A stretch of 64,000 nucleotides of DNA from Lepus europaeus (GCF_033115175.1 NC_084835.1:58634448-58698447); one strand, 5' to 3'. Positions 44,738 through 55,939 are shown, counted from the first letter of the stretch. A program made the numbers and translations. The notes: generated from the sequence alone by a model not told the origin.

Positions 44738-45024
44738 AAAATTTTATTTATTTAATTAATCTATTTGAAAGGGGGGAGAGAGAAAGAGACAGAGAGACAG
44801 AGAGACAGAGAGAATGAATCTTCCATTGCCTGGTTCACTCTCCAAATGCCTGCAACAGCAAAGTCTGGAGCAAACTGAGGCCAGCACTCAATCCAGGTCT
44901 CCCATGGGCAGGGACCCAAGTAGCTGTTGCTCCCACAGTCTGCACTTGCAGGAAGCTGGGGTCGGGAGCAGGGCCAGGACGTGACCCAGGCACTGCAACA
45001 CGGGGGTGCGGACATCCCAAGCAG
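44738..45024 (-). mobile_element. CSINE, old type, 5' end missing
   Basis: TTTTATTTATTTAATTAATC tail, GACAGAGAGA repeats, CAATCCAGGTCTCCCATGGG and CGGACATCCCAAGCA; the head is absent. Confidence 0.8.
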
Positions 45025-45063
45025 TTTCCTCTTGCTGTCAGTATTTTCCTCTTATTTCTTTTC

Positions 45064-45410
45064 TTTTATTTATTTATTTTTGACAGGCAGAGTGGACAGT
45101 GAGAGAGAGAGACAGAGAGAAAGGTCTTCCTTATTGCCGTTGGTTCACCCTCCAATGGCCGCTGTGGCCGGTGCGCTGCAGCCAGCGCACTGCGCTGATC
45201 CAATGGCAGGAGCCAGGTGCTTCTCCTGGTCTCCCATGGGGTGCAGGGCCCAAGCACTTGGGTCATCCTCCACTGCACTCCCGGGCCACAGCAGAAAGCT
45301 GGCCTGGAAGAGGGGCAACCGGGACAGAATCGGTGCCCCGACCGGGACTAGAACCCGGTGTGCCAGCGCCGCAAGGCGGAGGATTAGCCTATTGAGCCGC
45401 GGAGCCAGCC
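45064..45410 (-). mobile_element. CSINE, young type, full length
   Basis: TTATTTTTGACAGGCAGAGT at the left, GAGCCGCGGAGCCAGCC at the right. Perfect 13-bp TSD CTTATTTCTTTTC at 45051-45063 and 45411-45423. Confidence 0.97.
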
Positions 45411-45423
45411 CTTATTTCTTTTC

Positions 45424-47138
45424 ATTCCTCAGCGAAATGTGCAGGAGTAAAGCCATTCCTTTCCTTGGTCCTGCCCCCTCTTCTAAACATTGATGGGGAG
45501 GACAAAGGCCCACTTACCAATAGCGTTCATAACTCTGGTCACAGAGAGGCAGGTCACCAGGATACCCCAATCCTACACTCCTCATGCTCCAGGGGCCACA
45601 CCCACTAGAATTCAGGGTAAATAGGAGCCCATTTATGACTTCCTGATAGGCTTCCTCGAACAAGTTGAGAGAAAGGGGATGAAGTAATAATACTACTATT
45701 ACTACTACTAATAATAATACTAAAGTAAGTTCCTGACTTTACAGGGAAGGAAGCCGCCTTGTAGATTCTGGGATAGGAAGAGGACGAGAAAGCTGCTTAT
45801 GGAGTCGGGCAACTCAGCCACTGAGAAGTGATTGTTAAAGAAAGAGAGCAAGAGCGAGAAAGAGAGAGAGAGAGGGAGGGAGTGTATGCACAGTTATGCT
45901 ATGGATTGTCAGATATATGCAGGGGCAGATCCGCAATTCATACTAGCAGAGAAACTCCAAGGAGACTGGAAGGGTATCACCTCCTGCCAGGATTCCGGAG
46001 TGCAGAGACTCCCATAGTCAGGGAGCCTTCCGCTCCTGGCAATGCTATTTCAGTGAGCCATTGGGATTTACCAAGGTCATGCTGCTGCCAAGGGGACCAA
46101 TTCTAGAACAAGACAATACTCGAGGGCTGGGGCCATGGCTTCCTGGACAGGTGAGTAGAGGTTAGACACAGGCAATGCCTTTCAGGAGACCAGTTGTCTC
46201 AAGAGCGTGGAGCAGGTGGGAACCCTGGTGTGCACGGAAGAGGGGTTTGGGAGAAGGCCGGACTTGTCGGATGACCTTTCTCTGAGTGTTGGAGAGACAT
46301 CCTAGGTGCCAGCCCACAAAAACTGACTCCGATTTTTCAAGTGCGCAGGCCTAGAGATCTGAATAGTCAACAAGAACCCCAGGGGATTTTTACGACCTCA
46401 GTTTGATGTAATATAATTTCGGAACCAGCTTTCCTTTGTTCACCGCCCTCCTGCATGGAGGAGAGAAGAGAACTCAGCACATGCTGCGTTTCCAGCCGGC
46501 ATGCTCAGAAAGCAGCGTGAAATTAGTGAAGTGCGCTGTTTCCTGGGGCACCACGGCTTGACAAACCTGGGCCACCTGAGACTTCTTCCAAGGGGGAGGA
46601 ATTGCGTGCTGAAACGTTCCAATGGTCCCACTGCCATCTGAAGCCTTGGGCTTTCTGGTTTCCAGAATGTTCTTCGAGGACTACATTCATGGAACTGCAG
46701 AGCTCCGCAGCAGTGTCTTCACCTTGGCCTCTAGATGTTGATTCCTCACTGTCCCCAGGCAGTTCCCAAGGATGTGGCCCATTCCATGCTACTCTGACTC
46801 CCGACATCGACACGAGCAATCGGGGTACCTGTGCCCTCAAGAGAGGTGATTTTCTATGGAATGCACCCCTGCAGGAGTCTTCAGTCCCAACTCTGAGCCC
46901 TGTCTGAAGCAGGCATTAGCTGTGTCCCCCACTCCACCCCCTCCTCCAGACTCATTGGTCGAAGCCCCAACACACAGGACCTCAGAAGGTGGCTGTATTT
47001 ACACAGCACCTTTACAGAGGCAATTAAGCTCCAATGAGGCTGTTAGGTGGCCCCTAACCCAGCCCAACAGGTGCTTACAGGAAGATGAGGTTCACACACC
47101 CAAAGAGACACTAGGGTTGCACAGGCCACAGGGGCTGC
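45424..47138. other. Repeat-poor intergenic DNA
   Basis: About 1.7 kb with only simple repeats (ACT/AAT triplets at 45688-45722, GA-rich at 45840-45880). Open frames on both strands at 46440-47203 are short and unrecognised. Confidence 0.45.
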
Positions 47139-47139
47139 A

Positions 47140-47400
47140 GGAGAAGCAGCCATCTATTGGTTCAGTCCCCAGTGGCTCTGTGGGGTGGCGTGGGTGGGTG
47201 TGAAGCCAGAAACCAGGAACAATCCAGGTCGCAGTCATGGGTGGCAGGAAACAAATACGTAAGCCGTCATCACAGCCTGCTAGGGTCTGCATTGGCAGGA
47301 AGCTGGAATTAGGAGCCAGAGCCAGGAACTGGACCCAGGTACACCATTGTGTGATGTGGTATCCCAAGTGCCATCAGAACCGTTAGGCCAAACGCCCATC
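47140..47400 (-). mobile_element. CSINE, old type
   Basis: CAGCCATCTATTGGTTCAGT, AGGAAGCTGGAATTAGGAGC and GATGTGGTATCCCAAGTGCC in antisense order. Strongly diverged. Confidence 0.75.
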
Positions 47401-47409
47401 CTAACCTTA

Positions 47410-47725
47410 CTGCCCTTGTTGGGACGATTGCTAGACATTTTATTTTGTCACTATTGGGAACGAGGCTTTTTTTTTTCCCCATAATGATTCCCAGCTACTT
47501 GTCATTGAATTACACAGAATGTATTGATTTGGGGATATTACTTTGAATACTGATACTTTGTTGAGTTTTCTTGTTAATTCTAATAAGTTTTCCATTGATT
47601 TTTAAGGCTCTAGTTAGATGACCCTCACGGATATCCAATCTGATTATCTGGAATCTTCCCTCCTTCTCACAAGCAATGCTTCCTATTTCTCCTTCACATT
47701 AAATATTGGAGGTGAAACCACTGCT
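47410..47725 (-). mobile_element. L1 ORF2-region remnant (antisense)
   Basis: ACTTTGTTGAGTTTTCTTGT, TAATTCTAATAAGTTTTCCA and CACGGATATCCAATCTGATT follow the antisense of the L1 endonuclease/RT region. No intact frame. Confidence 0.6.
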
Positions 47726-47754
47726 TGTTTTTTTTTTTTTTTTTTTTTTTTTTT

Positions 47755-48125
47755 AAGTGCATGCCTATTTCTTACTCAGCAAAATAGAATGTCCACACTC
47801 AAGCTTTCTGCCAGGGAACATAACTTTAACCTGGCTGCTATTCAACTATTATCCAGTCAAGAGAAATGGTATTCGTGGTGCAAGGTTTGAAGGGCATAAA
47901 AAATTCTCAGGCAGTTTAGACTTTATCCCCTCATCAGACCAGGTCGCTGGAGAGCCACACACTTACTCTGCATTGCTCTGGTCCAGCAGAATTGCTTCCC
48001 CACATGTTTTGCCTTCTTTCCTTGATTCACATTCAGAATAGTAGTGAACCACCTTAAAAACTTATATCACAACTGCTTTTTAGGACTTTTTGAGATCATA
48101 GTCCATGACTTTAGTTAGAAACTTA
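47755..48125. other. Unassigned block next to a T24 tract
   Basis: A T24 run (about 47730-47754) abuts about 300 bp of sequence unlike the flanks. It could be the poly(A) end of an antisense retrocopy of an unrecognised transcript; no protein frame is recognisable. Confidence 0.3.
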
Positions 48126-48127
48126 AA

Positions 48128-48340
48128 TATGAGGATACTTCAACATGTTCATGAAAAACAGAGTTAAAGGTAGGTTTATTTTGGTGTAAAGTACTTTGAA
48201 ATCCATGCAGTTTTTTCATACTATGAATTTTTCTGAACTTTCTGAAGACCCCTCATATGCATTAATTTAAAAATTCTTTGCACCAAAATAAACTCATCTT
48301 TTAATTGCATTTTCCATTAAATTTTTGCATACTATAAAGA
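48128..48340. mobile_element. Mariner-type palindromic MITE
   Basis: Left arm TACTTCAACATGTTCATGAA ... GGTTTATTTTGGTGTAAAG and right arm CTTTGCACCAAAATAAACTC ... ATTTTTGCATACT are imperfect inverted repeats of about 70 bp. Internal CTGAACTTTCTGAAGACCCC suggests a dimer-like structure. Same family as 30785. Confidence 0.65.
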
Positions 48341-48524
48341 AGGAGCATTGACCAAATTGTCTTTAACACCATAGTCACAGAAATAGCAACTGATATAAGT
48401 CACTGCTGTTAGATTTCAGGGTCCCTGGTCCTTCACATTACAGAGTTTAAAGTCTGTGGGTCTCAGCAACTTGTGCAAACAAGCCACTGGTGACACAAGG
48501 ATCGGGTTAATTAAAATCTCAGCG

Positions 48525-48830
48525 TGGGGATGGGCATTTGGCACAGCAGTTAGGGTGCTGCTTGGGACACCTGCATCTCACAGAAGAGTCCCAAACTCCT
48601 CTGCTTCCAATCCAGCTTCCTGCCAATGTGAACCCTGGGAGGCAGCAGGTGATGGACCAAGTGCTTGAGTCCTGCCACCCATGTGAGAGACCCAGACAGA
48701 GTTCTCCAAGCTCCTGGCTTTGGCCTGGCCAGGTCCTGGCTGTTGCAGGCATTTGGGGGAGTGAATCAGCAGATCGTAGATCTCTGTCTCTTTGCCTTTT
48801 GAATAAAAAGGAAAATAATTTTTTTAAAAA
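48525..48830 (+). mobile_element. CSINE, old type
   Basis: GGGGATGGGCATTTGGCACA head, CCTGGGAGGCAGCAGGTGAT, weak CT segment and AATAAAAAGGAAAATAATTT tail. Confidence 0.82.
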
Positions 48831-48989
48831 ACTTAATAAACCTGAGCTTGTATGTCTAAGTGTGAGATCAGACAGCCCTCTTTCCTGGGGTTCCTCTCGA
48901 CATCCCAAACTCAAAACCCTCTTGTTTTATTTCCCACTTCTTTCCTGAAATGTCTCCACCAAATGCTTTAACAATAGGTCTGATCATAT

Positions 48990-49440
48990 ATATATATTTT
49001 TTTTTGACAGGCAGAGTGGACAGTGAGAGAGAGAGACAGAGAGAAAGGTCTTCCTTTGCCATTGGTTCACCCCCCAATGGCTGCTGCCATTATTATTATT
49101 ATGACAGTTTAAGATGTATTGTATTTATTTGAGAGGCAGAGTTAGAGAGAGAGAGGGAGAGACACAGAGAGAGAGTGGTATTCATCTGCCGATTCACTCC
49201 CCAAATGGCTGCAATGGCCAGGGAAGGCTGAAGCCAGGAGCCAGGAGCTTCTTCCAGGTCTCCCACACGGGTGCAGGGCCCAAGCACTTGGGCCATCCTC
49301 CACTGCACTCCCTGGCCACAGCAGAGAGCTGGCCTGGAAGAGGGGCAACCAGGACAGAATCCGGCGCCCCGACCGGGACTAGAACCCGGTGTGCCGGCGC
49401 CGCAAGGCGGAGGATTAACCTAGTGAGCCGCGGCACCGGC
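48990..49440 (-). mobile_element. Chimeric CSINE (young ends, classic insert)
   Basis: Left part 48990-49088 is the 3' end of a young copy (GACAGGCAGAGTGGACAGTG to CCCAATGGCTGCTGCC). It is followed by a TTA-rich joint and the 3' end of a classic copy (GTATTTATTTGAGAGGCAGA). The body returns to young-type sequence and ends in a young head (GAGCCGCGGCACCGGC). One TSD flanks the whole: TCTGATCATAT at 48979-48989 and TCTAATCATAT at 49441-49451. Confidence 0.88.
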
Positions 49441-49454
49441 TCTAATCATATTTT

Positions 49455-50775
49455 TCAGGTTCCTGTTTTCTTTGGAGAGCTGCTTAAGATTTAGTCGCAC
49501 AGGTGCAGAGGGAGCACAGAGAGAAAAATTGCAAGTGGCCTGGGCACGCAGAGAAGACAAAAAACGGCAGCCTGTGGAACCAGAGGGAAGGGAGCCCTAT
49601 CAGCAGTGAGGGGTCCATCGACCACGGTGTCAGGGACTGGGCCCACCTCACTCAACAGTACCATAAATGACCCAGTTCCAAGCCCCTCCAGGCAGAACTT
49701 GCCTTGCCAGGGCTTCCATATATCATATGAATTCATAAACCTTTCCCTGGCCCCCCAGTCTTGGAAATAGGTTTGAATTATACTTCTGATCTCCTTTGCT
49801 GGTTGGCCATTCAAATAAAACCCTTGCTTTCCCAAAAAGGCCAACATCCAAGACTGACCTTTTTACATTCCAGGTAGAACCTATCTCGTTCAGCTATAAA
49901 TTGATAGTATGTTACAGCCAGGCTTGATCAATGTGGAAAATGGGAGGAAATCTGAGTGAAAAAAAAACAAGCAAACAAACAAGCAAAAAAACAAAAAACA
50001 AAAACAAAGGAAAGGCTCTCAACCAGAGGAAAAAAGCAGCTGGGATACCTACACCAATAGCTAAAGTCCATTGACAGGAAACCACGCAAGCTACATACTT
50101 GTACGCTTGAATCTGGAATCCTCTCATTGGAGAAAACATGGCCATGACAGTTTTAGCTTCTACTCAAGAGGATTAGCAGAAAAAGCCATACGAAAAATTG
50201 TTCTGAGTTCCTTATTAAAAATGTTGTCAAGATCCTCACTTGCTGTTCAATGTCTCAAATCTCAGGGGTCAGATGAGAAATTTCATTCAGGACTTCAGCT
50301 AAGGAAAAGCTTTACTCCTGTTTCAAATGCCAAAGTTGGTGCATGTTGGGTCACAACATCTGGATATTATTGAATTTCCCTCTTCTCTCCTGCATGGCAA
50401 GAAGCACAGAACAACATTTGCCACTCAACCAGGACAAGTATAAAAGCCTTCAGAGTTGACAAACTATTCTGAAGTGCTTACTAGCCTTATCATCAATATT
50501 TTTTGTAGGTCATTCCAAATCTTCCTTTTGGAAAAAAAGGACAAGTAGTGTATGGTATTTTGTTTGCTGTCAATGGTGCAGAGGAGACCTACACCTGAGA
50601 TATCGCTATGGAGAGCCAGGGTGGGTCCACCATAAAAGGACTGGGGAATTCCCGTTCTTGAACTGGAGATAAGGACGGCAAGTCAGGTGAGTAAGTGAAG
50701 AAGCCAGCACAGTTCTGCGCCAGAGCTCTAGGGCGCATGCCCTGTTGACTTGAGGGAGCTGCTGCTGAAACCTTT
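49455..50775. other. Repeat-poor intergenic DNA
   Basis: No recognised repeats apart from an A-rich (CAAA)n stretch at 49958-50006. No coding frame recognised. Confidence 0.45.
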
Positions 50776-50793
50776 AAGATTAGATGGGATTCT

Positions 50794-51136
50794 GGGCTGG
50801 TGCCGTGGCTCAATAGGCTAATCCTCTGCCTTGCAGCACCAGCACCCTGGGTTCTAGTCCCGGTCAGGGCGTCGGAGTCTGTCCCGGTTGCCCCTCTTCC
50901 AGGCCAGCTCTCTGCCTGTGGCCAGGGAGTGCAGTGGAGGATGGCCCAGGTGCTTGGGCCCTGCACCCCATGGGAGACCAGGAGAAGCACCTGGCTCCTG
51001 GCTTCGGTTCAGTGCGGTGCGCCGGCCGCAGCGGCCATTGGAGGGTGAGCCAACAGCAAAAGGAAGACCTTTCTCTCTGTCTCTCTCTCACTGTCCACTC
51101 TGCCTGTCAAAAAATTATTAAAAAATAATAAATAAG
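50794..51136 (+). mobile_element. CSINE, young type (first of a pair)
   Basis: Head GGGCTGGTGCCGTGGCTCAA, 3' end CTCTGCCTGTC with AATAAT tail. Shares one TSD with the next copy: AAGATTAGATGGGATTCT at 50776-50793 and 51492-51509. Confidence 0.95.
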
Positions 51137-51491
51137 GCCGGCGCCGCGGCTCACTAGGTTAATCCTCCGCCTTGCGGCGCCGGCACACCGGGTTCTAGTC
51201 CCGGTCGGGGCACCGATCCTGTCCCGGTTGCCCCTCTTCCAGGCCAGCTCTCTGCTGTGGCCAGGGAGTGCAGTGGAGGATGACCCAAGTGCTTGGGCCC
51301 TGCACCCCATGGGAGACCAGGATAAGCACCTGGCTCCTGCCATTGGATCAGCGCGGTGCGCCGGCCGCAGCGCGCTACCGCGGCGGCCATTGGAGGGTGA
51401 ACCAACGGCAAAAGGAAGACCTTTCTCTCTCTCTCTCTCTCACTGTTCACTCTGCCTGTCAAAAAATAATAAAAAAATAATAATAAATAAA
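51137..51491 (+). mobile_element. CSINE, young type (second of a pair)
   Basis: Head GGCCGGCGCCGCGGCTCACT directly after the tail of the first copy; 3' end CTCTGCCTGTC with AATAAT tail. No separate TSD between the two. Confidence 0.96.
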
Positions 51492-51654
51492 AAGATTAGA
51501 TGGGATTCTTGGGGTAATGCAAGCCTTGGATTGCCAGATAGTACTTTTGAAGCCAGAAATCTAGATTTTGAAAAGAAATCCTGTTTTTTGAGATGTTTAC
51601 AAGTAATTCAGATTTTTTTTAAAGCACTCTGGCCTAGCAGAAAATACAACAGTG

Positions 51655-51800
51655 GCTAACAGAGGGTGGAAGGAGAGGGACACTGGGGAGTTGTTGTTTA
51701 ACAGGTACAAAGTTTCAGTTATACAAGATAAATCAGTTCTGTGGATCTGCTGTAGCTAACAATATGATGTTGGGCTCTTAAAAATTTAAGCGTAGATCTC
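51655..51800 (+). mobile_element. L1M 3' UTR fragment
   Basis: GACACTGGGGAGTTGTTGTT, TAACAGGTACAAAGTTTCAG and AAATCAGTTCTGTGGATCTG match the L1M 3' UTR. Confidence 0.7.
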
Positions 51801-51924
51801 TCGAGCAAATAGAACAAAGCTGGAGGCACCGTATTACCTGGCTTCAAACATATGACAATGCAAAACATCATGATATTGCATAAAAAGACATATACAGACC
51901 ATTGGATAAACCTAGCAGATCCAG

Positions 51925-52283
51925 GGGCTGGTGCTGTGGCCTCCCAGGTAAAGCTACCGCCTGCAGTGCTGGCATCCCATATGGGCACCTCTTTGAGACC
52001 TGACTACTCCACTTCCCATCCAGCTCTCTGCTATGACCTGGGAAAGCAGTAGAAGATGGCCCAAGCCCCGTAGGCCCCTGCACCTGCATAGGAGGACCCA
52101 GAGGAAGCTTCTGGCTCCTGGCTTTCAATCGAGGCAGCTCTGGCCATTGAAGCCAACTGAGTGGACTGCGGATGAACGACCTCTCTCTCTCTGCCTCTCC
52201 TTCTCTCTGTGTGTAACTCTTTCAAAGTAAAATAAATAAATCTTAAAGAAAGAAAAGATACTGTCCTATATTTAAAAAAGGAA
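51925..52283 (+). mobile_element. CSINE, classic type, with 3' extension
   Basis: Head GGGCTGGTGCTGTGGCCTCC, tail AAATAAATAAATCTTAAAGA, then about 27 bp of extra sequence (ACTGTCCTATATTTAAAAAA) before the TSD. TSD TAGCAGATCCAG at 51913-51924 and 52284-52295, perfect over 12 bp; L1 sequence resumes exactly there. Confidence 0.92.
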
Positions 52284-52820
52284 TAGCAGATCCAGAAAAG
52301 CTACATATTTAGACACAACTGACTTTCAATCAAGGCAGCAAGAACATATATTGAAGGAAGGAAAGTTTCTTCAATTAATGGTGCTGACAAAATTGGGTGT
52401 CCATATTGCACAAGGATGAAATTAGACCCCCATCTCTCACCATATAACACATAAATCAAAGTGGATCAAAGACTTAAATGTTAAGGCCTGAAACTACGAA
52501 ACTACTAGAAGAAAACATGACAAAAATGTTTCAGAACATTGGTATGGGCAAAGGTAATTTTGGATATGATTGCAAAAGCACAGGCAGCAAAAGCAAAAAT
52601 TGACAAAAGGGATTACATCAAACTAAGAAGCGTCTGTACAGCAAATGAAACAATCAACAGAGTGAAAAGATAGCCTACAGAATGGGGGGAGGAAATCAGG
52701 TGGACTATTCACCTGCTAAGGCATTAATAGCCAGAATGGATAAGGAGCTCAAAAGACTCAACAAATAATTCAAACAAATAACCAAATCCAAAACTGAACA
52801 AATGACCTGTATAGAAATTT

Positions 52821-53093
52821 CTTTTTTTAAGTCAGAGTTATAGACAGAAGGCGGGGGGGGGGGGGGTGTCTTCCATCAGCTGGTTCACTCCCCAAGATGG
52901 CCACAATGGCTAGAGTTTGGCCAGGCCGAACTTGAGCTTCTTCCATGTCTCCCATGTGGGTAGCAGCAGGGGCCCGTGCACTTCTGCTGCTTTTTCCAGG
53001 CCATTAGCAGGGAGCTGGATAGGAAGTGGAGCAGCCAGGACACAAACCAACACCCCTATGAGATGCCAGCAGTGCAGGCAATGCCAGTCCCTG
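52821..53093 (-). mobile_element. CSINE, classic type, diverged
   Basis: TTTTTTTAAGTCAGAGTTAT at the left, G14 run at 52853-52866, body to GTGCAGGCAATGCCAGTCCC at the right. Confidence 0.85.
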
Positions 53094-53101
53094 GACATTT
53101 C

Positions 53102-53441
53102 TTTTTTTTTTTTTTAAGATTTATTTATTTATTTGAAAGTCAGAGTTACACAGAGAGAGGAGAGGCAAAGAGAGAGAGAGAGGTCTTCCATCTGATGGTT
53201 CACTCCCCAATTGGCTGCAACGGCCGGAGCTGTGCAGACACGAAGCCAGGAGCCAGGAGCTTCCTCCAGGTCTCCCACATGGGTGCAGGGGCCCAAGGAC
53301 TTGGGCCATCTTCCACCACTTTCTCAGGCCATAGCAGAGAGCTGGATCGAAAGAGAAGCAGCCGGGACTAGAACCAGTGTCCATATGGGATGCCGGCACT
53401 TCAGGCCAGGGCGTTAACCCGCTGCACCACAGCGCAGGGCC
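53102..53441 (-). mobile_element. CSINE, classic type
   Basis: AAGATTTATTTATTTATTTG at the left, CACCACAGCGCAGGGCCCC at the right. Flanked by GGACATTTCTT and TAGACATTTCTT. Confidence 0.93.
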
Positions 53442-53584
53442 CCTTAGACATTTCTTAAAAGAAGATAAATATATGGCAAATAAGTATAAGGAAAAATGCT
53501 CATCATCACAGAAATGTGAATCAAAACCACAATGGGATATCATCTGAACCCAGTTAGAATGGCTGTTATCAAAAAAGATAAAAG

Positions 53585-53908
53585 GGGGCCGGTGCTGTGG
53601 CACAGTAGGCTAAGCCTCCGTCTTTGGCGCTGGCATGCCATATGGGCGCCTGTCCTTGTCCCGGCTGCTCCATTTCCAATCCAGCTCTCTGCTATGGCCT
53701 GGGAAAGCAGTAGAAATGGCCCACGTGCTTGGGCCCCTGCACCCACATGGGAGACCCAGAAGCAGCTCCTGGCTCCTGGCTTCATATCAGCTCAGCTCTG
53801 GCCATTGAATCCATTTGAGGAGTGAACCAGCAGATGGAAGACCTCTCTCTCTGTCTTCCCTCTGTCTGTAATTCTACCTCTCAAATAAATAAAATCTTCC
53901 AAAAAAAA
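53585..53908 (+). mobile_element. CSINE, classic type
   Basis: Head GGGGGCCGGTGCTGTGGCAC, tail CAAATAAATAAAATCTTCCA. Flanks AAAAAGATAAAAG and AAAAAGACAAAAG. Confidence 0.93.
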
Positions 53909-54701
53909 GACAAAAGATAAATGATGATGAGAATGTGGAAAAGGGTAACGCTTACACATCGTGGGTGGGAATGGAAATTGGTAGGAAAATCAGTATGATG
54001 CTTTCTCAAAAAACTAGAATTATAATTGACCCATGATCCAACAATCTTACTTTTAGGTATATGTTCAAAAGAAAGAAAATCACTGTGTAGAAGAAGCACC
54101 TGCACTCTCATGTTTATGGCAGCACTATTCATAATAGCCATGGAACCAATCTAGGTATGCATTCCATGGATGGATGAATGAATAAAGGAAATCTGGTCCA
54201 TATACACAATGAAATTCAGCCATTCAATTCTATCACTTACAGCAGTATGAATGGAATTGGAGGACACTATGCCAAGTGGGATAAGTCAGACACAAAAAGA
54301 CAAATATGACATGTTCTCATTTATATGTAGAAGTAAAAAAAGTTGACCTCACAGAAGTAGACAGTAGAGTAGTGGTTACCAGAGCTTGGGAGGAGTGTAG
54401 AGAAGGGAGGGGTTTGGGAGGGTCTATTTACCAGCGGACAGGAAAAATGACTTCAATGTTCTGGAGCTCAGCAGAGAGGCTATAATTGACAACAGCTACT
54501 TGTATATTTCAAACTAGCTAGTAGGGAGGATTTTGAATGTTTAAATGATCATAAGAGAAATGATGTCTGAGTTGATGGGTAAGCCAATTATCCTAACCTG
54601 ATTGTTACACAATGGATACATGCATTGAAATTCCACACTATACCCCACAAATATGTACAACTACGACATGTAAATTTTAAAAATATGAATGTGTTTTTTT
54701 A

Positions 54702-54988
54702 AAAAGCAGATTGTGGTTAAGATGTCTGAATCCCAGATGAAAATTTGGGTTTGATTCCCAGTTCCACCTCCTGACTTTAGTTCCCTGCCAATGCAGACCC
54801 TGGGGAAGCAGTGGTGATGATTCAAATAACTGGGTTCCTGCCACCCATATGGAAGACTTGGATCATGTTCCTGGATCCTGGCCTCAGCTCCAGCTCAGTC
54901 CCAGCCATTGTGGGAATTTGGGAGACTGAAACACTGGATAGGAACTCTACTTTCTCTCTCCTTCACTCTTAAATACTTCAGAAAAAAA
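54702..54988 (+). mobile_element. CSINE, old type
   Basis: AAGCAGATTGTGGTTAAGAT, TAACTGGGTTCCTGCCACCC and a CTCTCTCCTTCACTCTTAAA end. Diverged. Confidence 0.78.
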
Positions 54989-55039
54989 CATAGATCTGTA
55001 AATGTTCTTAGCACACACACACACAGCAACAGGACAGAA

Positions 55040-55205
55040 GGGGGCCTCTAGAAGTGAGGGGTGTGTTCATGACCTCCACTGCAGTGATACCACAGACACA
55101 GACACACAGCCAACTCACCCAATTGTCCACTGTAAATGTACACCATTCTTTGTGTATCAGTTATGCTTCAATGAAGCTGGTTTGTTTTTAAACAAACAGC
55201 CACCC
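55040..55205 (+). mobile_element. L1M 3' end fragment
   Basis: GTTCATGACCTCCACTGCAG, TTGTCCACTGTAAATGTACA and CAGTTATGCTTCAATGAAGC follow the L1M 3' terminus. Confidence 0.6.
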
Positions 55206-55530
55206 TGGACCAAGCCAACAACTGTGGTCCAGACCTGGGCCTTTGGGGTTGGAGACAACTGGGAGTAGGTATCAGGAACCCAACTACCCAGGGAACAAAG
55301 GAAGCATTCTGCCACCAGAACACTGATGTCATAATGGCACCAAGGATCACATGGACTCTGAGAAACCTGAAGTTTTGTGAGCATGGATTAGTAGGAAGAA
55401 CCCTGGACTCGAAATCTGAAAACATGGCCAACGTCTCAGCTCTGCCACTAACAAATCACATACTGGAGAACCTGTTGAATACCACTCCTAGCACAGAAGG
55501 GGGTTAGTGAAGACATGTGACTCTTTCAAA
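55206..55530. other. Intergenic DNA downstream of TXNDC2
   Basis: No repeat or coding feature recognised. Confidence 0.5.
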
Positions 55531-55533
55531 TTC

Positions 55534-55539
55534 TTTATT
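55534..55539 (-). promoter_or_regulatory. TXNDC2: Candidate TXNDC2 polyadenylation signal AATAAA
   Basis: First canonical AATAAA on the minus strand after the TXNDC2 stop codon, about 400 bp downstream (CAATAAAGAATTTG). It would give a 3' UTR of roughly 420 nt. Assigned from motif and position only. Confidence 0.5.
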
Positions 55540-55939
55540 GACGAAAGTATTTATCAGAATCCCCAAGGATTCTGATCCCACTCATGTTTTGAATCATGTA
55601 CTTCAATAGAAGAAATATTCAAATTTCCAATGTTGGTCCAAACACTAAATGAGCGGAATTTTCAAGGGCAGAAAAAAAAAAAGACTGAAAAACAGGGGAC
55701 AGCAGGCCTACCCATCTTCGCCAAAGGAATTCTAATTTCATATTCTTCTAGCAACAAAAAACGTGTCACAATGTGCTTTAATGTTTTGCTTTTCCAAAAA
55801 GTTAGAGTTAATATTCCTAATTTGAAACAGTGCCATTTGGGACATACACTTTTGTGATACCTGGTCTTTTTTGTAAATTTAAAAAAAAAATCACAAAATA
55901 TTAACCACTGGCTATTTGCAGTGCCTTCAGAGTATATGA

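Larger units (their letters stand above)
51805..54690 (+). mobile_element. L1 3' part (ORF2 end and 3' UTR), interrupted by five CSINE insertions or fragments
   Basis: Pieces 51805-51924, 52284-52820, 53442-53584 and 53909-54690 run in order along L1 ORF2 (GCAAAAGCACAGGCAGCAAA, CAAAACCACAATGGGATATC, AAATTCAGCCATTCAATTCT) into the 3' UTR. Frames are broken. The insertions are listed separately. Confidence 0.9.

Noticed and set aside
51805..54690. Possible functional L1
   Set aside because: Only the ORF2 end and 3' UTR remain, frames are broken and SINEs interrupt it.
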